Shown in pieces: positions 7,388 to 15,487 of a stretch of 64,000 bases of DNA. This DNA comes from Microbispora sp. NBC_01189 (GTDB taxonomy: Bacteria > Actinomycetota > Actinomycetes > Streptosporangiales > Streptosporangiaceae). Location of the stretch: positions 5,761,501 through 5,825,500 of the forward strand of contig NZ_CP108581.1 of the NCBI RefSeq assembly GCF_036010665.1. The letters are read 5' to 3'. How positions within the stretch are numbered: position 1 is the stretch's first letter; each line of letters begins with the position of its first letter. The position numbers and the translations under genes are program-made. A model generated the notes under the pieces. That model had not been told where the DNA came from. It ran no database searches and was given only the letters and a program-made list of their open reading frames with translations.

Positions 7388-8557
7388 ATGTCGAAGGCAG
7401 TCCAGCTCGACCGCGACGCCGTACGGATCGGCGACCTGATGATCGGTCACGGGCTCCCCGTGGTGGTGATCGGCGGGGACAACGCCCGGTGGCTGCGTCT
7501 GCCCGCCGACGATGACCCGCCGCAGGCCCAAGCGACCGGAGCTCTCGAGGAAGCGGTCGGCGAGACGATCGGGGACAGGGTCGGGGAGATGAGGGCGCGC
7601 TGGGCCGGGCCGCTGCTGGTGGAGCCCTCCTCGGCCGCCGACCTGCCCGCCGTGGCCCGGCACGCCGACGCTGTGGTGATCGGGCCTGCCTGGGTCCGCG
7701 AACCCGGTCTCGTCCGCGCCGCGGCCCGGCTCGGGCTCCCCGTGATCCTCCAGCGGGGGGCAGGCCAGCGGGGGGCAGATCAGCGGGGACGCGCGGCGAC
7801 GCTGGAGGAGTGGCTGGCCGCCGCCGACGACTGCGCGGCCGAGGGCAACGAGGCGATCGTGCTCTGCGAGAACGGTGGCCGTACGGAACCCGCGGGCGCC
7901 GCGTCGCACCTTTCGCCGTCCGATCTCGCCCCCGCCTCTGCCTCCGACACAGCCCCTGCCTCCGACCCCACCCCCGCCCCCGACCCCGCCCCCGACTTCT
8001 CCCTCGCACCTGGCCTCGCTCCCGACTCGGCCGCCCACGCGGCTTTCGATTCAGCCTTCCGCTCAGCGCCCGACCTCGCGCTCATGCGCGCCGCGCGGGA
8101 GCGGACGGGCCGGCCGGTGCTCGCCGTGCTGGGCCGCGACGGCGGCCTCGCGGGTGCGGCCGTCGCGGCGGGGGCCGACGGCCTGCTGCTCGACCCCGCC
8201 GCACCACCCGAAGCACGCGCCGCGGCCGACGAGGCGGCGACCGTCCTGGCGGCCCTCGTCCGCCCGTGGTGCCCGCGGACCCTCACCGAGGCCCGGGGAG
8301 AGATCGACCGGGTGGACGCGGCTCTCGCCGTCCTCCTCGAACGCCGGGCACTGCTGGCCGCGCGGATCCAGCGGCTCAAGTCCGTCGGCGGCTTCCGGGG
8401 ACGGGACATGGAGCGCGAGCGCCGCCTGGTCGAGGGCATGGCCCGGCGCGCCCCCCGCCTCGGCGTACGGCGGCTCGCACCGATCATGAACGCGGTGATC
8501 GAGGCGGGCCTGCACGCGGCGGAGGAGGAGAGAGCCCGGAACCGGGACGGTGGGTGA
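7388..8557 (+). CDS. Chorismate mutase (AroQ) fused to a degenerate DAHP-synthase-like domain
   Basis: 389 aa. The C-terminal domain (about 298-378) is an AroQ-type chorismate mutase, converting chorismate to prephenate for Phe and Tyr: EARGEIDRVD, ERRALLAARI, K331 and a RERR segment match the expected Arg/Lys/Glu positions. The N-terminal part (about 8-290) follows the type I DAHP synthase order (VRIGD strand, LPVI-Q-RG, ATLEEWLAAA, EGNEAIVLCENG, final AGADGLL), but the GPC and DPSH motifs are lost and the KRG lysine is Gln122. It should therefore be catalytically dead and may be a regulatory or assembly domain. A 15-bp tandem repeat expands the old KRG loop (124-134), and an Ala/Pro/Asp-rich insert splits the barrel at about 178-228. 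GAGGAG precedes the ATG by 6 bases. Confidence 0.85.
   Translation: MSKAVQLDRDAVRIGDLMIGHGLPVVVIGGDNARWLRLPADDDPPQAQATGALEEAVGETIGDRVGEMRARWAGPLLVEPSSAADLPAVARHADAVVIGPAWVREPGLVRAAARLGLPVILQRGAGQRGADQRGRAATLEEWLAAADDCAAEGNEAIVLCENGGRTEPAGAASHLSPSDLAPASASDTAPASDPTPAPDPAPDFSLAPGLAPDSAAHAAFDSAFRSAPDLALMRAARERTGRPVLAVLGRDGGLAGAAVAAGADGLLLDPAAPPEARAAADEAATVLAALVRPWCPRTLTEARGEIDRVDAALAVLLERRALLAARIQRLKSVGGFRGRDMERERRLVEGMARRAPRLGVRRLAPIMNAVIEAGLHAAEEERARNRDGG
7750..7790 (+). repeat. 15-bp tandem repeat inside the DAHP-synthase-like domain
   Basis: Two near-identical 15-base units (7750-7764, 7765-7779) and a partial third repeat in frame and encode QRGAG, QRGAD, QRG. They sit exactly where the substrate-binding KRG loop of type I DAHP synthases should be. 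Confidence 0.85.
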
Positions 8558-8626
8558 GCCCGAGTCCCACTGCCCACGTCAGGCGCCGACTGCTCTGCGT
8601 GTGCCGCAGGGGCGCCGGTACGTGCT

Positions 8627-11245
8627 TCAGTGACCGCTTCGCAGGGTGTTTCGCCGAGGAGCACCGTGGTGGCGGATGTGACTGATCCCTCCCCGTGTGC
8701 TGCTGCTTGTTCTGCCGGTGGCCGCCGCCGCGCCGCCCGAACCCGTACGGCCGGGTGTGCGGCGAGCGGAGCCACGAGCCGGCGTGTGGGCAGCGGAGGC
8801 GACCGGCGGGTTGTGGCCGAAGACCCGGGCGAAGGTCCGGGCGACGTCAGGGCTGAACATCCGGGCGAAGGTCTGGGAGAAGTCGTGGCCTGCCGCCGGG
8901 AAGCGCATGGGGGAAACGGCGGGAACTGCCCGGCCGCCTCCGGCCGCGAGGGGGAACATCCCGCCTCCCGCGGCGAGAGGGTGGCTGCCGTTCCCTGGCG
9001 AGGGGGTGGCCCGGTTTCCGGGGGTCCCCGCGCCGCCGGACGCCGTACCACCCGCCTGGGACGCGGCGTCGTCGTGCCGTCGGCGTTCGGCCTCCCGCTC
9101 CTTCTTCTCCTTCTCCTGCTTCTTGCGTTGCTTCTCCAGCGCCTCCTTCAGGCCCGGCGTGAAGCCCCCGCCGAACCTGGACATGTCCGGCGGGGTGAAG
9201 TCGTACGCCGGGGTTCCCCGCAGGGCGGCGCGCATGGAGTCCACCCAGATCGGGCCGGGCAGCGAGGCGCCCTGGACGGCGCCGTAGTACCGGCCGCCGA
9301 TGGTGACCCCCGTGAGCGGATAGCGGTAGGAGCCGCGGATGTCCCCGACGCTGACGGCGGCGGCCAGGCCGGGCGTGTACCCCGCGAACCAGGCCGAGGT
9401 GTAGCCGTTGTTCGTGCCCGTCTTGCCCGCGGCGGGGCGGCCGATGGACTGCCCGCGCATCGTGCCCCTGGTGAACACTCCCGTGAGCACGTGGCTCACC
9501 GCGTCGGCGACGGCCGGCTCCAGCGCGGTCACGCAGGCGGGCGGCACCTCGGTCCGGGTGCCGTCGTGCTCCACGACCGCCGCGATGGCCATCGGCCTGC
9601 AGTAACGGCCGCGCGAGGCCAGCGCCGCGTACGCCGCCGCCACGGTCGTGGGGTCCATCTCGTTGGCGCCCAGCGTGAACGTCGGCACCTCGCGGAGCGG
9701 CGCGCCGTCCGCGCGCCGGATGCCGAGCGAACGGGCCGTCGAGACCACGTCGCACAGCCCCACCTCGCGCTCCAGCCGCATGTAGAAGATGTTGACCGAC
9801 TGCCAGGTGCCCATCTCCAGGCTGTACGGCCCGCCGCCGCCCTCGCCGCCGGCGTTGTGGATGACCGTGTGAGGGTCGTTCACCGCCCGGCCCGAGCAGT
9901 CGCGGTAACCGTACGACGGGACGTACGAACCGGGGATCGTGAAGCCGTCGCCGAACCGCATCCCCTGCTTCAGCGCGGTGGCCAGCGTGAACACCTTGAA
10001 CGTCGAGCCCGCCTGGAGGCCGAGGCCGCCGCCGTGCGCGACGTCGGCCGCGAGGTTGTAGGTGGTGTTGCGCCCGAGAGCGCGGTCGTGCGGGTTGCGC
10101 CCGTACCGCTTGCTCACCGCCATCGCGCGGATGCGCCCGGTGCCGGGCTCGATCATCGTCTCGGACGCCACCTGGTTGTCGCGCGGGCTGACCCGCGCGG
10201 CGACGGCCCGGTCCGCGGCCCGCTGCGCGGCCGGGTCGATGGTCGTCCAGATCGTGAGGCCGCCCCGCTGGAGGCGCCGCTCCCGGTCGGCCCTGGTGTA
10301 GCCGAACGCGGGGTTCGTCAGCACCTCCCGCTCGACGTACACGCAGAAGAAGGGGTACGCGCTGCTCGCGCAGCCGCCGGGTTCGGGACGCAGGTGCAGC
10401 GCCAGCGGCGCGGCCGCCGCGTTCCGGGCCCGGTCCCGGCCGATCAGCCCGAGCTCGGCCATCCGGCTCAGGACGAGGTCGCGCCGGGCGCGCAGCCGCC
10501 CTCTGTGGTCGTCGCCCAGGGAGGGGTCGGTGTCGTACGGCGTGCGCACCGCGCCGGCCAGCGTGGCGGCCTGCGTCAGTGAGAGATCGGCGGCGTCGAC
10601 CCCGAAGAACCGCCGGGCCGCCGCCTGGACCCCGAACGCGCCCGCGCCGAAGTAGGCGATGTTGAGGTAGCGCTCCAGGATCTGGTCCTTGGTGTACTTG
10701 CGTTCCAGCGCCAGCGCGTACCGCAGCTCGTCCAGTTTGCGGCGGAAGGTGCGTACGAGGGCCTGCGCGCGCTCCTGCTCCGTCTCGGCCTGGGTCAGCA
10801 TGATGTTCTTGACGAGCTGCTGGCTGATGGACGAGCCGCCCTGCCGGACGCCGCCCGCCCGGGTGTTGGTGACGAGCGCACGCAGCGTGCCCTTGAGGTC
10901 GAGACCGCCGTGCTCGTAGAACCGGGAGTCCTCGATGGCCACGATGGCCTGCCGCATGACCGGGGCGACCGCGCTCAGCGGCACCGACTGCCGGTTCTGG
11001 TAGTAGAACTGGGCGATCTGCCGGCCGTCGCGGTCGAGCAGCCGCGTCATCTCGGGCAGCGGCTCCTCCCGCAGCGGTGCGGGCAGTTCGGTGAACGCGG
11101 ACGCGGCACGCTTGGCCGCCAGGCCGGCCCCGCCCACGAAGGGCATGACCAGCCCGGCGACCAGTCCGCCTCCGGCCGCGCCGCACAGGCTCAGCGAGAG
11201 GAGGGCGCGCCCGAGACCGACGTGGCCGAGGAGACGAGAGGTCAC
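8627..11245 (-). CDS. Bifunctional class A penicillin-binding protein (GT51 + transpeptidase)
   Basis: 872-aa peptidoglycan synthase. A signal-anchor helix lies near residues 10-40. The GT51 glycosyltransferase (about 60-240) has catalytic EDSRFYEHGG (Glu105) and GGSSISQQLVKN. The transpeptidase (about 355-670) has the STFK box with Ser414, an SVN triad at 483-485 and KTGTNNG at 608-610. The C-terminal about 170 residues are a charged Lys/Glu helix followed by a Gly/Ser/Pro/Arg-rich tail with no catalytic motif. It acts outside the membrane, polymerising lipid II and cross-linking stems. The GTG start has no obvious ribosome site. It lies 52 bases after murA on the same strand, so precursor synthesis and polymerisation are probably co-transcribed. 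Confidence 0.95.
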   Translation of the reverse strand: MTSRLLGHVGLGRALLSLSLCGAAGGGLVAGLVMPFVGGAGLAAKRAASAFTELPAPLREEPLPEMTRLLDRDGRQIAQFYYQNRQSVPLSAVAPVMRQAIVAIEDSRFYEHGGLDLKGTLRALVTNTRAGGVRQGGSSISQQLVKNIMLTQAETEQERAQALVRTFRRKLDELRYALALERKYTKDQILERYLNIAYFGAGAFGVQAAARRFFGVDAADLSLTQAATLAGAVRTPYDTDPSLGDDHRGRLRARRDLVLSRMAELGLIGRDRARNAAAAPLALHLRPEPGGCASSAYPFFCVYVEREVLTNPAFGYTRADRERRLQRGGLTIWTTIDPAAQRAADRAVAARVSPRDNQVASETMIEPGTGRIRAMAVSKRYGRNPHDRALGRNTTYNLAADVAHGGGLGLQAGSTFKVFTLATALKQGMRFGDGFTIPGSYVPSYGYRDCSGRAVNDPHTVIHNAGGEGGGGPYSLEMGTWQSVNIFYMRLEREVGLCDVVSTARSLGIRRADGAPLREVPTFTLGANEMDPTTVAAAYAALASRGRYCRPMAIAAVVEHDGTRTEVPPACVTALEPAVADAVSHVLTGVFTRGTMRGQSIGRPAAGKTGTNNGYTSAWFAGYTPGLAAAVSVGDIRGSYRYPLTGVTIGGRYYGAVQGASLPGPIWVDSMRAALRGTPAYDFTPPDMSRFGGGFTPGLKEALEKQRKKQEKEKKEREAERRRHDDAASQAGGTASGGAGTPGNRATPSPGNGSHPLAAGGGMFPLAAGGGRAVPAVSPMRFPAAGHDFSQTFARMFSPDVARTFARVFGHNPPVASAAHTPARGSARRTPGRTGSGGAAAATGRTSSSTRGGISHIRHHGAPRRNTLRSGH

Positions 11246-11297
11246 GGGATATCAGTGCGACCTCTGGCGTTCTCCCAAACCCGGGAGGCGAAAAGCT

Positions 11298-12602
11298 TTA
11301 CGTCAACCTGTTGATCTTCAATCCGAGAGAGGTGAACTGTTCGAACGGCCTGTGGTATCCGCGTTCGATGTGGTTGACGCCGCGCAGGGTCGAGGTGCCC
11401 TCGGCGACGGCGGCGGCCAGCACCGCGGAGAACCCGGCGCGGATGTCGGGCAGCGTGACGTCGGCCCCGCGCAGGTTGGAGATGCCCCGTACGACCGCCG
11501 AGTGCTTGGCGTTGGTGTCGTGGTAGCGGCAGGCCGGTCCGCCGAGGCACTGGGCGAACACCTCGATCTCGCAGCCCATCTTCTGCAGCGCGGGCACGTA
11601 CACCAGGCGGTTCTCGAAGACCGTCTCGTGCAGCACCGACATGCCCTCGGCGCGGGTGAACAGCACCATGAGCGGCGTCTGCCAGTCCGTCATGAAACCG
11701 GGATGGGTGTCGGTCTGCACGGCCGCCGCGCGCAGGCCGTCCGGCGCGGAGGCGCACAGCCAGTCGTCGGTTATCTCGAACCGCGCGCCCATCCTGGCGA
11801 GCGTCGTGATGGCCGTGACCAGCCGGTCCTGGTGGCAGCCGTGCACCCGCACCTCGCCGCCCGTCACCAGCCCCGCCACGAGGTACGAGAACGCCTCGAT
11901 GCGGTCGCCGGCCAGCCAAGTGGAGGCGCCGTGCAGGCGCTCGACGCCCTCGATGACGATGCGCCGGTCGGGGCTGAGCTCGATCATGGCGCCCATGCGC
12001 TGGAGGAACAGCGCGAGCTCGACCACCTCGGGCTCCATGGCGGCGCCCTTGATGACGGTCTTGCCCTCGGCGAGCACGGCGGTCATCAGGATCGTCTCGG
12101 TCGCGCCCACGCTGGGGTAGGGGAGCGAGATGCGGCTGCCGCGCAGCCGGGCCGCCTTGGCCGTGATGCCGTTGTCGCCGACCTCGATCTCGGCGCCCAT
12201 CGACCGCAGCGCCTCGACGTGGAAGTTCACCGGCCGCCTGCCGATCGGGTCGCCGCCGACCAGCGGCACGAACGCCTCGCCCGCCAGGTGCAGCAGCGGA
12301 CCGAGCATCAGGATCGGGATCCGGTTGAGGCCGGTGTACTCCTCCGGGACCCGCGGCCGGATGTCGCTGCCCCGCTCGATGGTGATCTCACCGGGGGTGA
12401 TGTCCACATGGATGCCGAGGGCTTCGAGCATGGCGGCGGTCAGCCCCACCTCGCCGACCTCGGGCGCGTTCTGCAGGGTGCTCGGACCGGTTCCGAGCAT
12501 CGCCGCCACCATGTGCTTGGAGACCGCGTTCTTCGATCCCCTGACCTCCACGTCGCCCCGCAGCGGGCCCGACGGGTCGATCTGCCATACCTCTTCGCTC
12601 AC
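11298..12602 (-). CDS. murA: UDP-N-acetylglucosamine 1-carboxyvinyltransferase (MurA), Asp in place of active-site Cys
   Basis: 434-aa enzyme of normal length for EPSP-synthase-fold MurA, transferring enolpyruvate from PEP to UDP-GlcNAc, the first committed step of peptidoglycan synthesis. Lys24-Asn25 (GSKNAV), the TDWQ aspartate and the DIRAG arginine are present. The loop corresponding to E. coli Cys115 reads VGGDPIGRRP, with Asp118 replacing Cys. Cys-to-Asp MurA enzymes, as in mycobacteria, are active but insensitive to fosfomycin. AAGGAGG stands about 4 bases before the GTG start. The PBP gene follows in the same direction. Genomes of this group often carry two MurA paralogues, so this may be one of two. 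Confidence 0.93.
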   Translation of the reverse strand: MSEEVWQIDPSGPLRGDVEVRGSKNAVSKHMVAAMLGTGPSTLQNAPEVGEVGLTAAMLEALGIHVDITPGEITIERGSDIRPRVPEEYTGLNRIPILMLGPLLHLAGEAFVPLVGGDPIGRRPVNFHVEALRSMGAEIEVGDNGITAKAARLRGSRISLPYPSVGATETILMTAVLAEGKTVIKGAAMEPEVVELALFLQRMGAMIELSPDRRIVIEGVERLHGASTWLAGDRIEAFSYLVAGLVTGGEVRVHGCHQDRLVTAITTLARMGARFEITDDWLCASAPDGLRAAAVQTDTHPGFMTDWQTPLMVLFTRAEGMSVLHETVFENRLVYVPALQKMGCEIEVFAQCLGGPACRYHDTNAKHSAVVRGISNLRGADVTLPDIRAGFSAVLAAAVAEGTSTLRGVNHIERGYHRPFEQFTSLGLKINRLT

Positions 12603-12687
12603 TCGGCCTCCTTGGCCCCACCCATGCCGTGCGTCCCCCGCACTCGGTGCTGCAAGAGTACGGGACCGAATTCGATCGCTATGTGAG

Positions 12688-12693
12688 TACTAT
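12688..12693 (+). promoter_or_regulatory. -10 box directing a leaderless transcript
   Basis: TACTAT lies seven bases before the GTG at 12701 that opens the membrane-protein coding region. This favours a leaderless mRNA starting at that codon rather than the upstream GTG at 12629. Confidence 0.5.
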
Positions 12694-12700
12694 CGGGACG

Positions 12701-13189
12701 GTGCGGCATGTGAGGGGCAATCTGGCGACGGTCGTCGTGGCCGTCCTGGTGCTGGCCCTCCTCGGCGCCATCGCCGGGTACGTGTGGTCGGTGCTCGCCC
12801 CCGCCACCCGCTACGTGATCGTCGAGGGAATGCGGAAGCCCATCGACCCGGAGACGCAGTCGCTCATCGAGGCCGACGGCTGGTTCGCCGTGGTCACCGG
12901 TGCGTTCGGCCTGGCCTCCGGCATCGCGGCGTACGTGCTGTCGCGCCGCCACCCGCCGGTCGAGGTGCTCGTGGGGCTCGCCGCCGGCGGCCTGCTCGCC
13001 GCGTACGTCGCCCTGCTGGCCGGCACGTCGGCGAAGGGGACCGTCCAGGCGGCGGGACCCGGCGGCTTCACCACCACGACATCCCTGGGAGTGACGGCGT
13101 ACGGCGTGCTGTTCGCCTGGCCCCTGCTGTCCACCGCGATCTTCTGGGTCGTCGAGTTCGCCGTGAGCTACCGTCAGCGCGAAGCCTGA
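12701..13189 (+). CDS. Four-helix membrane protein, DUF2567-like
   Basis: 162 aa from the preferred GTG at 12701, which is preceded by a TACTAT box and starts just before the first membrane helix; a frame-compatible GTG at 12629 would add 24 polar residues without a ribosome site. Four membrane helices are visible (about 7-32, 60-82, 88-110, 130-155). The loop after helix 1 contains an acidic GMRKPIDPETQSLIEADG stretch like that of DUF2567 proteins of actinomycetes. No catalytic residues are evident. It is divergent from murA. Its 3' end abuts the tandem repeat that carries the amidase stop codon. Confidence 0.75.
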   Translation: MRHVRGNLATVVVAVLVLALLGAIAGYVWSVLAPATRYVIVEGMRKPIDPETQSLIEADGWFAVVTGAFGLASGIAAYVLSRRHPPVEVLVGLAAGGLLAAYVALLAGTSAKGTVQAAGPGGFTTTTSLGVTAYGVLFAWPLLSTAIFWVVEFAVSYRQREA

Positions 13190-13194
13190 CTGCC

Positions 13195-13230
13195 GGTCAC
13201 ACTGCTGGTCGCACTGTTGGTCACACTGCC
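13195..13230. repeat. Three 12-bp tandem repeats spanning the amidase stop codon
   Basis: Units at 13195-13206, 13207-13218 and 13219-13230. On the minus strand the 13219-13230 unit carries the amidase stop (TGA, 13221-13223). The next unit has CGA at the same place, and the last has another in-frame TGA. The + strand gene also ends just beside it (13189). Confidence 0.85.
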
Positions 13231-14672
13231 GGCTCGGGCAGGCGGGGAGCGGTCCGCCAGAAGCCGGTCGCCTGCTCGAAGGCGTGCCCGAGACGCAGGA
13301 CGTCCATGTCGGCCCACGGCCGGCCGACGATCTGCAGGCCGACCGGGAGCCCGTCGGACGTGAAACCACAGGGCACCGACATCGCGGGCGCGTGCAGCAC
13401 GCTGATCCAGTAGCAGGAGCGCATCCAGGCCAGGTAGTCGGGCATCTCCACCCCGGCCACCTCCGTGACGTACGGCTGTCCGACCGGGAACGGCGGCACC
13501 TGGCTGACGGGCGCCACGAGGAAGTCGTACCGGCCGAAGAAGCGCCGCATGCGGTGCCAGAGCCGCGTGCGCAGACGCTCGGCCCGCCCGAGGTCGGCTC
13601 CGGTGACCTTCCGCCCCTGCTCCACGTTCCACGCCACGTTTGGGCCCACCTCGGGGAAGTCGCCGAAGGTGAGCGCGTAGTGCCACGACCGGTAGACGCG
13701 GAACGCCTCCTCCGCGTCGGACAGGTCCAGGTCCACCTGCTCGACCTTCACGCCCAGGCTGGCCAGCGCCTCCACCGCCCGCGCCGTCGCCGTCGCGGTA
13801 CGCGGGTCGACCGGCAGGCCTCCGAGATCGGGGCTGAAGGCCACCCGGACGGACGTGAGGTCCATGTCGAGCGGTTCCCTGAAGGCCGACCCGTCCTCAC
13901 GAATCGAAAGCGGAGAGACCGGGTCGAACCCGGCTATTGCCGACATGAACAGTGCCAGGTCGCCGGCCGTACGGGCCATCGGTCCCGCGACGCTCAGCGT
14001 GAACCAGGCCGCCGTCGGCGACTTCGACGGCACCCGGCCGGGAGTCGGCCGCAGGCCCGCCACGTTGCAGAAGGACGCGGGGTTGCGCAGGGAGCCGCCC
14101 ATGTCCGAACCGTCGGCGAACGGCACCATCCGGCAGGCCAGCGCCGCGGCGGCCCCGCCACTGCTGCCGCCCGCGCTCTTCGACAGGTCGTAGGGGTTGC
14201 GCGTCGCGCCGAAGACCTCGTTGACCGTGTGCGACCCGGTGCCGAACTCGGGGGTGTTCGTCTTGCCGAGCGCGATCCCGCCCGCCTCGCGGATGCGCCG
14301 CACCAGGGGATCGTCCTCGACGGGCACATGGTCGGCGAACGCCCGCGAGCCGTACGTCGTCCGCACGCCGGCCGTGTCGGCGAGGTCCTTGTGCGCGACC
14401 GGGATGCCGTGCAGCGGGCCGCGCACCAGGCCACGTGCGAGGTCCTCGTCGGCCCGCGCGGCCTGGTCGAGCGCCCGCTCGGCGGTAAGCGTCACAATGG
14501 CGTTGACCTGCGGATTCGTCTCTTCGATCCGCCGCAGGCACGCCTGCGTCAGCTCGACGGCGCTCACCTCCCGGGCCCGCAGCAGCGCGGCCATCTCCGT
14601 CGCCGTCAGGTCCGCCGGCCCGCCCTCGTGGTGGCCGTCGTGGTGGCCGGCCTGTTCGCCGTGTTCGCTCAC
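13221..14672 (-). CDS. Amidase (amidase signature family)
   Basis: 483-aa hydrolase of the amidase signature superfamily, length typical. The Ser-cisSer-Lys triad is readable: Lys in VAHKDLADTAG, the GGSSGGAAAALA serine loop and the SDMGGSLRNPASF nucleophile loop. It probably acts in the cytoplasm on small amides or acylamides; substrate is not predictable. This is not GatA, since no gatC/gatB partner is present. The N-terminus after GTG 14672 is His/Gly-rich (EHGEQAGHHDGHHEGG), which is odd. The stop codon is embedded in a 12-bp tandem repeat. It is followed downstream by the convergent DUF2567-like gene and stands 75 bases from ybaK. Confidence 0.92.
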   Translation of the reverse strand: MSEHGEQAGHHDGHHEGGPADLTATEMAALLRAREVSAVELTQACLRRIEETNPQVNAIVTLTAERALDQAARADEDLARGLVRGPLHGIPVAHKDLADTAGVRTTYGSRAFADHVPVEDDPLVRRIREAGGIALGKTNTPEFGTGSHTVNEVFGATRNPYDLSKSAGGSSGGAAAALACRMVPFADGSDMGGSLRNPASFCNVAGLRPTPGRVPSKSPTAAWFTLSVAGPMARTAGDLALFMSAIAGFDPVSPLSIREDGSAFREPLDMDLTSVRVAFSPDLGGLPVDPRTATATARAVEALASLGVKVEQVDLDLSDAEEAFRVYRSWHYALTFGDFPEVGPNVAWNVEQGRKVTGADLGRAERLRTRLWHRMRRFFGRYDFLVAPVSQVPPFPVGQPYVTEVAGVEMPDYLAWMRSCYWISVLHAPAMSVPCGFTSDGLPVGLQIVGRPWADMDVLRLGHAFEQATGFWRTAPRLPEPAV

Positions 14673-14747
14673 ACTTCCCCCGATCTATCCGGCTGTCGCC
14701 AGTGTCGAGGCGGGCGAGCCGTACCGGCGATGGCAACAGTCGACAGG

Positions 14748-14792
14748 TTCACAGCTTGGCGATTCACAGCTTGGCGATTCACAGCTTGGCGA
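14748..14792. repeat. Three perfect 15-bp tandem repeats spanning the ybaK stop codon
   Basis: Units 14748-14762, 14763-14777 and 14778-14792 are identical. Read on the minus strand each encodes Ile-Ala-Lys-Leu-stop, so the true stop (14779-14781) is backed by two further in-frame TGA codons 15 and 30 bases downstream. Confidence 0.95.
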
Positions 14793-15276
14793 TGGGTGCG
14801 GTCACCGCCTGCGCGAGCCGGACGAGGTTCTCCGGTGCCGTCTCGATCTGCAGGCCACGCCGCCCGGCGGAGAAGTAGACCGTCTCGAAGCCGAGCGCCG
14901 ACTCGTCCACCACGGTCGGCAGTCGCTTGCGCTGGCCGAGCGGGCTGATGCCCCCGACGACGTAGCCGGTGGTCCGCTCGACCTTGGCCGCGTCGGCCAT
15001 CGCCGCCCGCTTGCCCTTCAGCGCCGCCGCGAACGCCTTGAGGTCGAGCTTGCCCGCCACCGGTACGACCGCGACCGCCAGGCCCGCCTCGGTCTCCGCC
15101 ACCAGCGTCTTGAAGATCCGCTCGTACGGCACTCCGAGCGCGTCGGCCGCCTCCTCGCCGTACGCCTGTGCGTTCGGGTCGTGGTCGTAGGGGTGGAGGG
15201 TGAACTCCGCCTTCGCCTGCGTGAGGGCGACCGTCGCCGGAGTGCTCTGGCCGCCCTTGCTCTTGGTCTTGCTCAC
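14779..15276 (-). CDS. ybaK: YbaK/EbsC-type Cys-tRNA(Pro) deacylase
   Basis: 165-aa trans-editing deacylase of the INS superfamily, which hydrolyses mischarged Cys- or Ala-tRNA(Pro) in the cytoplasm. The order fits: HPYDHDPN, YGEEAADALGVP, FKTLVAE, the invariant-type lysine region VAGKLDLKAFAAAL, TGYVVGGISPLGQ, and the ending YFSAGRRGLQIETAPENLVRL. I place the start at GTG 15276 because an AGCCTA (-10 TAGGCT on this strand) ends seven bases upstream, indicating a leaderless mRNA. The frame stays open upstream to 15522, but that extension is Pro/Arg/Gly-rich and lacks homology. The 3' end lies in a triple repeat. Confidence 0.93.
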   Translation of the reverse strand: MSKTKSKGGQSTPATVALTQAKAEFTLHPYDHDPNAQAYGEEAADALGVPYERIFKTLVAETEAGLAVAVVPVAGKLDLKAFAAALKGKRAAMADAAKVERTTGYVVGGISPLGQRKRLPTVVDESALGFETVYFSAGRRGLQIETAPENLVRLAQAVTAPIAKL

Positions 15277-15283
15277 GCCCGCA

Positions 15284-15289
15284 AGCCTA
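15284..15289 (-). promoter_or_regulatory. -10 box for leaderless ybaK
   Basis: TAGGCT on the minus strand ends seven bases before GTG 15276, the pattern seen at many genes here. Confidence 0.5.
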
Positions 15290-15385
15290 ACGGCGGCACC
15301 CCCGCCGTTCCCCGTCCAGCCGTCCCTGCTGCCCCCGCATCCCTCTCCGTCCCCGCGTCGCTTCCGCACTGCCCGGCCACTGCTT

Positions 15386-15415
15386 CCGCGCCGAGCCTGC
15401 CCGCGCCGAGCCTGC
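15386..15415. repeat. Two 15-bp tandem repeats between ybaK and the HNH gene
   Basis: Identical units at 15386-15400 and 15401-15415, with a third partial copy up to about 15424. They are non-coding, and are one more example of the 15-bp duplications of this window. Confidence 0.8.
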
Positions 15416-15487
15416 CCGCGCCGATCGGGCCGAGGCAGGCAGCAGGAAAGCCGAGCAGGCGGGCCAGGGCCGGCCGTACCAGTGGGC

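Noticed and set aside
13221..14672. GatA subunit of the tRNA amidotransferase
   Set aside because: No gatB or gatC is next to it and the His/Gly-rich N-terminus is unlike GatA, so a general amidase is the safer call.
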